This document shows positions 9,310 to 16,612 of a stretch of 31,677 nt of DNA, piece after piece. The stretch comes from Lunatibacter sp038209145. GTDB taxonomy: Bacteria; Bacteroidota; Bacteroidia; Cytophagales; Cyclobacteriaceae. Below the pieces are notes generated by a model that worked only from the letters and a program-made list of their open reading frames with translations, ran no database searches and was not told the origin of the DNA. Numbering within the stretch: position 1 is the stretch's first letter; every line of letters begins with the position of its first letter. The stretch lies in contig JBBQXZ010000024.1 of the NCBI GenBank assembly GCA_038209145.1, positions 1 to 31,677 of the forward strand. The letters run 5' to 3'. The translations under genes were made by a program, and so were the position numbers.

Positions 9310-9338
9310 TTGAAAGGAGGTATTTGGTAATACCTTTA
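9310..9338 (+). promoter_or_regulatory. Candidate padR-pspC promoter (TTG, 18 bp, TACCTTTA)
   Basis: TTG at 9310-9312 and TACCTTTA at 9331-9338 are 18 bp apart, fitting the Bacteroidota sigma factor consensus TTG / TAnnTTTG with one mismatch at the final base. The perfect inverted repeat GGTATT-N4-AATACC (9319-9334) overlaps the spacer and the start of the -7 box, where a repressor could block RNA polymerase. It lies about 140 bp upstream of the chosen padR start, so the transcript would have a long, structured leader. Confidence 0.4.
9319..9334. promoter_or_regulatory. Inverted repeat GGTATT-N4-AATACC (candidate operator)
   Basis: Six-base arms are exact reverse complements around TGGT. The dyad overlaps the candidate -7 element of the padR-pspC promoter, a location typical of an autorepressor operator. 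PadR regulators commonly repress their own operon, but binding here is inference. Confidence 0.45.
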
Positions 9339-9339
9339 T

Positions 9340-9373
9340 CTTGGCATCACCAAGTACCCGAGTTGAACTTGGT
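9340..9373. repeat. Overlapping inverted repeats CTTGG/CCAAG and ACCAAGT/ACTTGGT
   Basis: CTTGG (9340-9344) pairs with CCAAG (9350-9354) around 5 bases. The same right-hand element, extended to ACCAAGT (9349-9355), also pairs perfectly with ACTTGGT (9367-9373) around 11 bases. The central half-site is therefore shared by two mutually exclusive dyads. This could be three half-sites of an operator array, or alternative hairpins in the padR mRNA leader. Confidence 0.5.
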
Positions 9374-9475
9374 ACAGTTTTTCTTTAAGATTGGTGTAAT
9401 AGGGAAATCAGCGTTGTGTGCAGGATCTGAACATGTGATATGCCTTTCCTTTATGTAACAAAACCAATTTATCTC

Positions 9476-9844
9476 ATGAAAGCTGCAAATACACAAATTC
9501 AGATGCGAAAAGGAATACTTGAATGCTGTATTTTACATATAATATCCAGGGAGGAAGTATACGCCAGCGACATGATGGAAGAGCTTAAAGAAGCGAACCT
9601 CATCATTGTGGAAGGAACCCTTTACCCGTTGCTCAACAGGCTTAAACAAGCTGGGCTGGTTGGTTACCGTTGGGTGGAGTCCGACTCTGGGCCGCCCCGA
9701 AAATATTACGCCATTACGGTGCTTGGATTGGATTTCCTCCGAGACCTATCCAACACTTGGCTCAAACTCAATCATTCGGTAAATACCATCCTTTCAAAAA
9801 CCTCCACAGCAGGATCCAATGCGGGAGGATCTCCCCTTAGTTAA
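9476..9844 (+). CDS. PadR family transcriptional regulator
   Basis: A 122-residue winged-helix regulator. The N-terminus MKAANTQIQMRKGILECCIL is the classic PadR start. LIIVEGTLYPLLNRLKQAGLV is the recognition-helix/wing region, and GPPRKYYAITVLGLDFL is the family's conserved wing. I chose ATG 9476 over the in-frame ATG 9440 because family members begin here. The next gene, a PspC-domain membrane protein, starts 28 bp downstream, an arrangement common in Bacteroidota. The inverted repeats upstream (9319-9373) are plausible autoregulatory sites. The signal sensed is unknown. Confidence 0.93.
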   Translation: MKAANTQIQMRKGILECCILHIISREEVYASDMMEELKEANLIIVEGTLYPLLNRLKQAGLVGYRWVESDSGPPRKYYAITVLGLDFLRDLSNTWLKLNHSVNTILSKTSTAGSNAGGSPLS

Positions 9845-9872
9845 GTTGCCCACTTATTAAAGAAATAATTCC

Positions 9873-11771
9873 ATGAAAAAGACAATCAGTATCAATATCA
9901 GCGGCATTCTGTTTCATATCGAAGAAGATGGGTTTACGACATTGAAAAAATACCTGGATGCAATCAATGAACATTTTTCTCATTATGCAGACAACCAGGA
10001 AATCATCACCGATATAGAAAACCGAATCGCTGAGATATTTCTCAGCAATCTAAAAAACAACAAACAGGTCATCACGGCGGAAAATGTCAGCAACCTGATC
10101 GTAAAGATGGGGACCATTGCGGACTTTGAAGCGGTGGAAAACGATCTTGATCCTGACCCGGAAGCCAAAAAAGAGGAAAATGATTTCTATAAATACATCA
10201 CCCCGCCAGATCAACAGGCTGGAAAAGCTTACCGCAAACTTTCCCGATTACCGAACAGTAAGATCTTGGGTGGGGTCTGCGCAGGATTCGCAAACTATTT
10301 TTCCATCGATCCACTTTGGATAAGGCTCATCACGATACTGCTTCTCTTCAGTGGCCAAATAAGCATTACACAATTGCCATTTAGTTTGATTTCTGACAGC
10401 CTTAGCCTCCGGATATCCTTTGGTCTTTGGACGGTAATCGCCTATGTCTTGCTTTGGGTGATTCTACCTACATCATATGAAAAACCGGAAGACAAAAACA
10501 TCAAAAAATTATACCGAAACCCCGATGACAGGGTCTTGGGCGGCATTGGCAGCGGTTTAGCGGCCTATTTCAATATAGATGTGCTTTGGGTAAGATTAGC
10601 CTTCGTGGGATTGATATTTGCAGGCGGCTCGGGATTTGTGCTGTACATTATTCTCTGGATTATCACCCCTACGGCCAAATCAATCACCGAAAGGATTGAA
10701 ATGAAAGGGGGTGCTATCACCCTGACCAATATTGAACAGACCATTCAGGAGAACCTCAACCCCGAAAACCCCGCTAAGGAATCAGCCGGAAGAAAATTGC
10801 TTATGGCTCCATTCCGTATTTTGGGCGAAATTATCAACGGATTGGGCAAGGCACTCGGTCCCTTCGGGAAGTTTTTACTGGAATTTATCCGGGTGGTTTT
10901 TGGCCTGGTCATTTTCTTTATAGGAACCACGGTGATCATTTTGCCGCTGTTATTTTTGGGCATTTACACTGAGTTGCTTACCAACAATGATTGGGGGTAT
11001 TTCTTCGAAGGCTTCCCCATTGACGCTGTCTCAGAACTAATCCCGGTTTGGTTGGCCATTGCAGCATCGGTTTTGGTGTTGATTCCGGGAACCGTCGTCA
11101 CTTTATTGGGTATCAGTGTCCTTATCAAACGCAGTATCATTGATGCTCGCTTGGGGTTCATCGCTTTTGGAATTTGGATTCTGAGCATTTTGATCTGTGC
11201 GTTTCAAATCCCCAAAGTGGTCAACCAGTTTAGGGAACAAGCCAGCTTGGAGGTGGATAAAAGCATTACCCTTCCAGACCAAACGTTAGTTCTAAATACC
11301 ATGGGTTCGGATTCGAGTACCGAATTCGGAGGGGTGACCCTTGTTCTCAAAGGTTACGATGGGGAAGTGGCCCTTTTAGAACAGACCTATACCTCTAAGG
11401 GAAGGAATCAAGAAGAGGCATTGAAAAACGCTTCAGAGGTTTCCTACGAGTATATGCTCACAGACAGCACCCTTTCATTTCAGAAGAACTTGGTCTTTCC
11501 TAACCTCGCCAAAAACAGGGGACAATACCTCCGTCAGACTTTGCTAGTTCCGTATAATACCCCCTTTGTAATGGAAAGATCACTTCTTCCTATCCTGAGA
11601 AGTACCATCAGTGCCGGCGGGTACAAAAACAGGGATGTAAACGGGAAAAACCATTGGGTCTTCCATGAGGAAGGATTGCTTTGCCTGACTTGTACCAAGG
11701 AACAAAAAAATACGGAACTGGACAGTTTGACCAGACTCAGGTTTCAAGACAGCTATTTTATGACCAAATAA
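9873..11771 (+). CDS. PspC domain-containing membrane protein (two PspC domains)
   Basis: 632 residues. A soluble N-terminal domain of about 115 residues (MKKTISINISGILFHIEED...) is the conserved Bacteroidota PspC-protein N-terminus. Two PspC domains follow: LPNSKILGGVCAGFANYF from about residue 122 and PDDRVLGGIGSGLAAYF from about residue 211, each with trailing membrane segments. Three or four more hydrophobic helices lie between about residues 325 and 450. A C-terminal region of about 180 residues is predicted to be periplasmic. PspC proteins sense or buffer inner-membrane/envelope stress in the phage-shock response of Proteobacteria. The role in Bacteroidota is inferred, and expression is probably controlled by the upstream PadR. 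The stop is followed by a 52-bp gap to the next gene. Confidence 0.9.
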   Translation: MKKTISINISGILFHIEEDGFTTLKKYLDAINEHFSHYADNQEIITDIENRIAEIFLSNLKNNKQVITAENVSNLIVKMGTIADFEAVENDLDPDPEAKKEENDFYKYITPPDQQAGKAYRKLSRLPNSKILGGVCAGFANYFSIDPLWIRLITILLLFSGQISITQLPFSLISDSLSLRISFGLWTVIAYVLLWVILPTSYEKPEDKNIKKLYRNPDDRVLGGIGSGLAAYFNIDVLWVRLAFVGLIFAGGSGFVLYIILWIITPTAKSITERIEMKGGAITLTNIEQTIQENLNPENPAKESAGRKLLMAPFRILGEIINGLGKALGPFGKFLLEFIRVVFGLVIFFIGTTVIILPLLFLGIYTELLTNNDWGYFFEGFPIDAVSELIPVWLAIAASVLVLIPGTVVTLLGISVLIKRSIIDARLGFIAFGIWILSILICAFQIPKVVNQFREQASLEVDKSITLPDQTLVLNTMGSDSSTEFGGVTLVLKGYDGEVALLEQTYTSKGRNQEEALKNASEVSYEYMLTDSTLSFQKNLVFPNLAKNRGQYLRQTLLVPYNTPFVMERSLLPILRSTISAGGYKNRDVNGKNHWVFHEEGLLCLTCTKEQKNTELDSLTRLRFQDSYFMTK

Positions 11772-11797
11772 GCCCCCAAATTGTGGACTTAATTCAG

Positions 11798-11805
11798 TAT
11801 ATTTG
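11798..11805 (+). promoter_or_regulatory. Exact Bacteroidota -7 element TATATTTG
   Basis: TATATTTG matches TAnnTTTG exactly and ends 18 bp before the ATG of the metallo-beta-lactamase remnant. A TTG at 11781-11783 is only 14 bp upstream, short for a -33 partner, so the call rests on the -7 element and its position. Confidence 0.4.
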
Positions 11806-11823
11806 ATTGAAAAATAGCAAGGC

Positions 11824-12123
11824 ATGAATGTAAAGGTGAAGTTTCTAGGGGCTGCGGGTACGGTGATTGGGTCCAGGTTTTTATTGGAAGTGGATAAGCT
11901 AAAAATATTGGTGGATTGTGGCTTATTTCAGGGACTCAAAGAATATAGACTAAGCAACTGGGATTCTTTTCCCATAAATCCAGCTGAAATTGACATGGCC
12001 TTTTTGGTGCATGGGGAAGAAAAAACCACAGATACGCTGGCACAACTCTTGAAAGAAAAGTTGGACTGGAATCCCATACAGCCCAATTACCTGGAATCCT
12101 TTGAACTGTTTTCAGATATTTGA
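11824..12123 (+). pseudogene. Internally deleted MBL-fold RNA exonuclease/CPSF-like metallo-beta-lactamase (99-residue remnant)
   Basis: Residues 1-59 match the start of the MBL-fold RNA-processing family (Ysh1/RNA-specific metallo-beta-lactamase): KVKFLGAAGTVIGSRFLLEV, ILVDCGLFQGLKEYR, then NWDSFPINPAEID. The family continues here with the metal-binding THAHxDHxG motif and about 350 further residues. Instead residues 60-65 read FLVHGE, the very C-terminal motif of the same family, followed by TTDTLAQLLKEKLDWN and the terminal ESFEL. Start and end are thus joined in frame with the whole beta-CASP/metal-site core missing, against a usual length of about 450-470. The product cannot be a hydrolase. 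An exact -7 box precedes it, so it may still be transcribed. A recent in-frame deletion is most likely; an assembly error is the alternative. Confidence 0.8.
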
Positions 12124-12159
12124 ATCATTTGTTCTCCAGCAAACCAATCTACTCAAGTT

Positions 12160-12630
12160 ATGAAATCCACTTTGATCCTATTTCTATACATTTTCTTGGG
12201 TCTTGGATTGGTCATAAGTTGTAGATCGCCCAAAGAAAAAGCCCAGGGTATTCACGGGCAGCTTTTTTGGGTTGAAGGGAATTTGATGCCACAGGCATCT
12301 GAGGAAGGCACTGGTCCTGTAGAAAAAATTCTTAGACAGGGCGTGCAGCGTACCCTGAAAATCCACTCCCTGACACATATCGATCAATTGTCCATTGGGG
12401 ATTATTTGATAGGGAATATCCAAACTCCTGAAATAACTAGCATTCTAACGGAAACGGATGGTTCCTACCGCATTGAATTGCCCATCGGAAAATATTCCTT
12501 GTTCACCGTTGAGCAGGATGGCTTTTTTGCCAATACGTTTGACAGTGAAAACCACATCAATCCGGTAGAGGTAAAAGCAGGTGAATGGAGCCGGTTTGAT
12601 ATTATCATCAATTATAAAGCTGTATATTAG
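12160..12630 (+). CDS. Small lipoprotein of unknown function
   Basis: 156 residues. MKSTLILFLYIFLGLGLVISC is a lipoprotein signal with lipobox VISC; the Cys at about residue 21 would be lipidated. The rest is a beta-rich domain: GIHGQLFWVEGNLMP, a low-hydrophobicity middle, then TETDGSYRIELPIGKYSLF and a C-terminal NPVEVKAGEWSRFDIII. This resembles a carboxypeptidase-regulatory-like/'prealbumin-like' beta-sandwich, in which a '(T)DxxGxYxxxLPxGxYxL' pattern is common. No enzymatic residues are recognised. It starts 36 bp after the metallo-beta-lactamase remnant, so it probably shares that transcript. Confidence 0.75.
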   Translation: MKSTLILFLYIFLGLGLVISCRSPKEKAQGIHGQLFWVEGNLMPQASEEGTGPVEKILRQGVQRTLKIHSLTHIDQLSIGDYLIGNIQTPEITSILTETDGSYRIELPIGKYSLFTVEQDGFFANTFDSENHINPVEVKAGEWSRFDIIINYKAVY

Positions 12631-12711
12631 GCAAGTAATTAAAACAGCAAACTAATTACCTTTCCAGAACAAGCGTATTTCGCAGAAACTTTACTTTTTT
12701 TTCTAGCCTCT

Positions 12712-12740
12712 TGCAACCTTTGGGGGGATAGTTGTATCTA
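12712..12740 (+). promoter_or_regulatory. Candidate ECF-sigma promoter TGCAACC-N15-GTATCTA
   Basis: TGCAACC (12712-12718) and GTATCTA (12734-12740) sit 21 bp before the sigma factor start, with spacing near 15-16 bp as usual for ECF promoters, whose -35 element commonly contains AAC. The region lacks a TAnnTTTG box. This suggests the operon is read by its own ECF sigma factor rather than the housekeeping one. Autoregulation is inference. Confidence 0.45.
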
Positions 12741-12761
12741 CACTATTGAAACACCATCATC

Positions 12762-13337
12762 ATGTTTTTGAGCAAAACCTTTACCAAAGAACCGGATATC
12801 GTCAAAAGATGCCTCAGAGGAGATAGAAAAGCCCAACGCGAACTTTACGAAGCTTATGCGGGGATATATCTCTCCCTCTGTCTTCGGTATGTGAAAAACA
12901 GCATGGTGGCTGAGGATGTGATGATAGAGGGATTTATGAAAATCTTTGAAAAACTGTCTCAATTTGAAGGAAAAGGAAGTTTGGAAGGTTGGATGCGGAA
13001 AATCATGGTGACTCAGTCCCTGCTTTATCTTCGAGACAATAAAAACCTGTTGATGGAAATAAACCTCGATGGACAAGAAAATTCACCTTCTTTGGGCGTT
13101 ACCGATGAGGATATAAATTGTCAGGATTTATTGCAGCTGATCGCTGAACTTCCCGTCGGCTTCCGTACGGTATTCAACCTTTATGCAATCGAAGGATATT
13201 CGCACAGGGAAATACAGGATTTGCTTGACATCTCCGAAAGCACTTCAAAATCCCAACTCAGCAGGGCAAGGGTTGCCCTGAAAAATCGCCTGTCGGAGGA
13301 ATCTAACCAATTAAAAGACAACAAAAACCATGGATGA
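12762..13337 (+). CDS. RNA polymerase sigma factor, sigma-70 family (ECF type)
   Basis: 191 residues with sigma region 2 (DIVKRCLRGDRKAQRELYEAY, then MVAEDVMIEGFMKIFEKL and FEGKGSLEGWMRKIM) and region 4 (LPVGFRTVFNLYAIEGYSHR, EIQDLLDISESTSKSQLSRA, R). There is no region 1 or 3, as expected for an extracytoplasmic-function sigma. It is the first gene of a four-gene operon. The next gene overlaps it by 8 bp and encodes a single-pass membrane protein that is the likely anti-sigma factor, implying that an envelope signal releases the sigma. An ECF-like promoter lies immediately upstream, consistent with positive autoregulation. Confidence 0.96.
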   Translation: MFLSKTFTKEPDIVKRCLRGDRKAQRELYEAYAGIYLSLCLRYVKNSMVAEDVMIEGFMKIFEKLSQFEGKGSLEGWMRKIMVTQSLLYLRDNKNLLMEINLDGQENSPSLGVTDEDINCQDLLQLIAELPVGFRTVFNLYAIEGYSHREIQDLLDISESTSKSQLSRARVALKNRLSEESNQLKDNKNHG

Positions 13338-14082
13338 TAAAAAGCTAGATGCTTTGTTTCGGGAAAAACTCAGCAACCATGAGATACAGCCTTCTCCCAA
13401 TTCGTGGTTCAAACTAGCGCCACAGCTTGATGAGGAAAAAAAATCACGCAGGCTAATCTGGGGTAACTATGCCGCTGGCTTTCTTATACTTCTGGGTATG
13501 GGGATTGGTATCCAGTATCGGGATCGAATCCTTCCTGATTTGGGAAAGGAAATGGTTACTGAAATTCCTTCGGCACAAGTTCCGGTGCCATCTCCTTTAG
13601 GTCAAGTGGAAAAGGTCACTGTGCCTGAAGTTTTTGGGACACCATACACTGCACCCACGGATAAGCCGACTCAGAAAGAATTCTCTCCTTCCACACCCAC
13701 TCCAACCGACAGACCGGGCAACCAAGTGGCTTCTCTACCCATTTATCCCTTGGAGCGTAAGGAAATACCCCTTCCTCCGCTTGATCAGCGAGAAGAAGTG
13801 TCAACGGATGGCATAGCCTTTGAACAGGTATTAATTTCTATAGACATGAAGAAAGATCTTCCTGAAGTAAATGCCCCAGAAAATGGGATCGCCTATACCG
13901 TTAAGATCGTGTCGAGGGGATATGCCATTGCGCCTGATAAAGGCCAACTGGTAGAAGACCTCGAAAACAAACTGGAAAAAATTGGGGGATTTTTGACAAA
14001 AGTAGACAAGGGATTTGGGGATTTACAAGACGCCAAAAACGAATTGCTTTTCCAAGTAATGGCCCGGAAGAAAGAGAAATAA
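13330..14082 (+). CDS. Single-pass membrane protein, probable anti-sigma factor
   Basis: 250 residues, overlapping the sigma gene by 8 bp (ATG within CCATGGATG), which points to translational coupling. A cytoplasmic N-terminus of about 45 residues (MDDKKLDALFREKLSNHEIQ, then PSPNSWFKLAPQLDEE) precedes one membrane helix (YAAGFLILLGMGIGI). A periplasmic region rich in Pro/Thr/Ser (about 80-165) and a helical C-terminus follow. The 'P-x-x-x-x-W-x-x-L-x-x-x-L' stretch before the helix is frequent in Bacteroidota proteins downstream of ECF sigma genes. No zinc-binding ASD (HxxxCxxC) motif is seen, so the anti-sigma role is inferred from position and topology only. Confidence 0.7.
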   Translation: MDDKKLDALFREKLSNHEIQPSPNSWFKLAPQLDEEKKSRRLIWGNYAAGFLILLGMGIGIQYRDRILPDLGKEMVTEIPSAQVPVPSPLGQVEKVTVPEVFGTPYTAPTDKPTQKEFSPSTPTPTDRPGNQVASLPIYPLERKEIPLPPLDQREEVSTDGIAFEQVLISIDMKKDLPEVNAPENGIAYTVKIVSRGYAIAPDKGQLVEDLENKLEKIGGFLTKVDKGFGDLQDAKNELLFQVMARKKEK

Positions 14083-14089
14083 ACAAAAA

Positions 14090-15121
14090 ATGTATATGAA
14101 AAAGTACTTCACTGCCTTGTTTTTTATGATCCTGATCCAACAGGTGTTTGGGATCCAGGATCAACAAAATAACCTCGCAAAAAATGACAGCATTATTGTG
14201 GAATTTGGAAAATCCGGAAAACTGGTTGTCGTGATTGACAATCCTGAAGATTTTGAGCGGCTAAAACAAATGAATATCAACCAAATTATCCAGGAACTGA
14301 ACCTTCCTTCACCAGAAAAAAACGGGGTTCAAACCGTGGTCGAAATCAATTACAAAGATGGGAAAAGGGAGATTTTACGCATTTACGAAGATGGCACGGA
14401 GACTGAAGTTTCCTTCGGCCGTTATCGGCTTATCGTGGATGAATCGGGATCAAAAACCAAGGTAAAGATGGAGTCCAGTCCCAAAGAAAAAAAGGATCCC
14501 TCCTTTCGGACCTATTTTAGTGGAGATCTCGGTATCAACAATTATTTTGAAGATGGCGGGATACCCGGACCCGGCGCACCCTATGCCGTCAAAGGTTGGG
14601 GAAGTTGGAATGTAGGGCTAAACTGGATGGCGAGTCAAAAGTTGGACGAAGGTCTCTATTGGGACTTTGGTTTAGGTGTCCAGTGGTATAATTTCAAGTT
14701 TGAAAATTCGAGAATTCAAGCCTTGGCTACTGAAAACGATGTTGAATTTATTGACAGAACCGATGTGAACGGCTTTAAAAGCAAAGTTTCCGCCTCTTAC
14801 CTGACCGTTCTCACCATGCTTAAGTATGATTTCGGGAAAAAGAACGGAAATGGCCGAGAGGGCCTCCGGGTAGGGCTTGGCCCGTATGCGGGATATCGCC
14901 TTGGCGGCAGAAGTAAATTTGTCTACCGCGAACTTGGTGGCTCTGGCAGAAGAAAAGAAAAAGAATCAGCAGGCACCTATCTGAGCAATTTCAGATATGG
15001 ATTGAGGGGTGAGGTTGGATTCAGAAGCATTACCTTCTTCACCACTTACGATTTCAATCCTTTCTTTCACAAAGACTTACAACCTTCCGTTTCTCCGATT
15101 GTCTTCGGCATAGTGTTTTAA
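14090..15121 (+). CDS. Secreted/outer-membrane beta-barrel protein of the ECF operon
   Basis: 343 residues with signal peptide MYMKKYFTALFFMILIQQVFG. A second ATG two codons in (14096) is an equally good start. After a soluble region (about 25-140) that includes a charged linker, the last 200 residues show alternating polar/hydrophobic strands with aromatic girdles (TYFSGDLGINNYF, GLYWDFGLGVQWYNFKF, GLRVGLGPYAGYRLGG, FTTYDFNPFF) and end in a terminal aromatic residue (GIVF). This is typical of an 8-strand outer-membrane barrel (OMP_b-brl/PorT-like). It lies 7 bp after the putative anti-sigma gene. The target function is unknown; it may be the envelope component whose state the sigma operon monitors. 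Confidence 0.75.
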   Translation: MYMKKYFTALFFMILIQQVFGIQDQQNNLAKNDSIIVEFGKSGKLVVVIDNPEDFERLKQMNINQIIQELNLPSPEKNGVQTVVEINYKDGKREILRIYEDGTETEVSFGRYRLIVDESGSKTKVKMESSPKEKKDPSFRTYFSGDLGINNYFEDGGIPGPGAPYAVKGWGSWNVGLNWMASQKLDEGLYWDFGLGVQWYNFKFENSRIQALATENDVEFIDRTDVNGFKSKVSASYLTVLTMLKYDFGKKNGNGREGLRVGLGPYAGYRLGGRSKFVYRELGGSGRRKEKESAGTYLSNFRYGLRGEVGFRSITFFTTYDFNPFFHKDLQPSVSPIVFGIVF

Positions 15122-15151
15122 TAAATGACTTCCTGTAAAATCTATCCTATC

Positions 15152-16075
15152 ATGAAAAACACATCATTTTACATTCCTATTGCCTTTGGCTTTCTTCTCC
15201 TGATTGCCATTCCTTCCTTTGGTCAGGAAGTCATTGAAAAAACTTTTTCCAGAATAGAATTACTGGAAATGGAAATTGCGGGTGTCGATGTCATTTACAC
15301 TGGGGTTCCGGGAGAAAGTGAGATCAAACTAAGTGCGCTATTTGGGAAAAATGAAGAGGTCGGCAGATCCTTCTTCATGGTCACCGCAGGCAATACCCTT
15401 AAGATTTCTTACAAAAGCGAAAACAAAGAATCTATAGAACAGGAAAAACGGTTCATCCACTTGAAAGGACCCGAGAATCTTCAGATTTCTATCCGAAACA
15501 CGTCAGGGCTGATCGGAGTAAGTCAAGTCAGTGCCCGTGAGACCAAACTATCCGTCAGTTCCGGAAAGATCAATGTCCAGCAGGTAAGGGGAAACTTGAT
15601 ACTAAAAGCTAACTCGGGAAAAATAGAAGCCAGTGAAATCGAGGGAGACCTTTCCTGTACCATTACTTCCGGGGTGGCAGAGATAACCCAGGTTAGTGGC
15701 AATGCCAACATCAACGCAAATAGCGGATCTTTGAAAATAACCGATATTCAAGGACTTGTAAATGCGAAGATTTCTTCGGGCAATTTGCGGTTGGAAAATG
15801 TGGGGGAATTGGGGCAGATAACCGTCTCTTCCGGCAGTGTTCGGGCGGTTGACTGTGGATTGGGTGGAAAGACCTCCCTGGAGGGTTCTTCCGGCAGCAT
15901 TGACATTCAGACTGTCTCACCGCTGGATCAATTCAACTATAACTTCAAAGCAGGCAGTGGGTCTCTTCGGGTAGGTACGGTATCCAACCCCAAAGACCTA
16001 ACCATAGAAAACGGCTCTGAACATACGATCGTGGGATCCATCAGCTCAGGATCTTTGCATATTCGAAACATGTAG
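15152..16075 (+). CDS. DUF4097-type beta-strand repeat protein (secreted)
   Basis: 307 residues from ATG 15152, giving the clear signal peptide MKNTSFYIPIAFGFLLLIAI-PSFG. The frame is open from 15125, but that start adds a non-signal-like extension. The mature protein contains at least seven short repeats of about 19-21 residues with an S-S/N-S-G-x core (SSGKINVQQVRG, NSGKIEASEIEG, TSGVAEITQVSG, NSGSLKITDIQG, SSGNLRLENVG, SSGSVRAVDCG, SSGSIDIQTVS), predicting a right-handed beta-helix as in DUF4097/adhesin-head families. It is the last gene of the sigma operon. DUF4097 proteins are often found with sigma/anti-sigma pairs in Bacteroidota; the function is not established. Confidence 0.85.
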   Translation: MKNTSFYIPIAFGFLLLIAIPSFGQEVIEKTFSRIELLEMEIAGVDVIYTGVPGESEIKLSALFGKNEEVGRSFFMVTAGNTLKISYKSENKESIEQEKRFIHLKGPENLQISIRNTSGLIGVSQVSARETKLSVSSGKINVQQVRGNLILKANSGKIEASEIEGDLSCTITSGVAEITQVSGNANINANSGSLKITDIQGLVNAKISSGNLRLENVGELGQITVSSGSVRAVDCGLGGKTSLEGSSGSIDIQTVSPLDQFNYNFKAGSGSLRVGTVSNPKDLTIENGSEHTIVGSISSGSLHIRNM

Positions 16076-16086
16076 TTTTCTCAGGT

Positions 16087-16131
16087 GGTATATGAAATCA
16101 GAGATCTTCTCTTCTACTGATTTCATATACC
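16087..16131. terminator. 15-bp perfect inverted repeat between convergent operons (probable terminator)
   Basis: The left arm GGTATATGAAATCAG (16087-16101) is the exact reverse complement of 16117-16131, with a 15-base loop. It lies 12 bp after the DUF4097 stop and extends into the last codons of the convergent membrane-protein gene, whose stop is at 16098-16100. The plus-strand hairpin is followed by CTTCCCTTTT, a moderate T-rich tail. The minus-strand side lacks a T-run, so termination is best supported for the sigma operon. Confidence 0.55.
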
Positions 16132-16598
16132 TTCCCTTTTGCTTCATTTTTCAAACGAAGACCTGAGATGATGCGTTCCGGAGTGGGCTTACCCAGAGAG
16201 ACTACCATAAGACAAGTTGCATAAGCGAGCGTAAAACCTGGATTCTCAAAGAAAAGTAATCCGACCGTGGAAAGAAACCCAACAAATAAAAGTATCCAAT
16301 ACCGCTCCATGGTGACTACCACGTAGATTGAAAACCTTTCGTCAAAACTTAAAGACGCTACTCGGGCAAATTTTAAACCCTGATTGAACCGGATTTGTTG
16401 AATCAACAGACCCCCAAACGCCAGAATCAGCAATAGGTATTTGAATAGTTCCGGCAGGTTTGGTATTGATAGCGATTTGGACTGTCCGGTGGTATAGAGA
16501 TAAGCGTAAGAAAAAAAAGGCAATGGGATCACAATCAGCAGCAACACATTCCGCTCCAATACCCTGTATTTCTTTTTTAGCTCATCCGTTTCTAACAT
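16098..16598 (-). CDS. Small multi-pass membrane protein of unknown function
   Basis: 166 residues with four predicted membrane helices: VLLLIVIPLPFFSYAYLY (~19-36), LFKYLLLILAFGGLLI (~51-66), YWILLFVGFLSTVGLLFF (~98-115) and FTLAYATCLMVVSLG (~121-135). Basic ends suggest that both termini are cytoplasmic. I do not recognise a family. It follows the ferredoxin reductase gene by 14 bp on the same strand, so it is probably co-transcribed. Its last codons form one arm of the perfect inverted repeat at 16087-16131. Confidence 0.72.
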   Translation of the reverse strand: MLETDELKKKYRVLERNVLLLIVIPLPFFSYAYLYTTGQSKSLSIPNLPELFKYLLLILAFGGLLIQQIRFNQGLKFARVASLSFDERFSIYVVVTMERYWILLFVGFLSTVGLLFFENPGFTLAYATCLMVVSLGKPTPERIISGLRLKNEAKGKVYEISRREDL

Positions 16599-16612
16599 AT
16601 GGGGTTGGCGAA

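Larger units (their letters stand above)
9058..9475. other. Divergent intergenic region porV2 / padR (about 420 bp)
   Basis: No convincing gene is seen. The region is AT-rich near porV2. It holds the palindrome TGTACG-GTAT-CGTACA (9148-9163), GGTATT-TGGT-AATACC (9319-9334) and the overlapping CTTGG/CCAAG and ACCAAGT/ACTTGGT inverted repeats (9340-9373), listed separately. A short upstream ATG at 9440 is in frame with padR but is judged less likely than ATG 9476. The spacing and symmetry suggest operators for regulators of one or both flanking operons. Confidence 0.7.

Noticed and set aside
12635..12659. AT-rich inverted repeat GTAATTA/TAATTAC after the lipoprotein gene as a terminator
   Set aside because: Only 7 weak A/T-dominated pairs and no T-run follow. 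It is not enough to call.
15523..16075. SSG-rich repeats in the DUF4097 gene as a DNA-level tandem repeat
   Set aside because: The repeats are conserved at the protein level only. The DNA differs between units, so it is a fold repeat rather than a repeat array.
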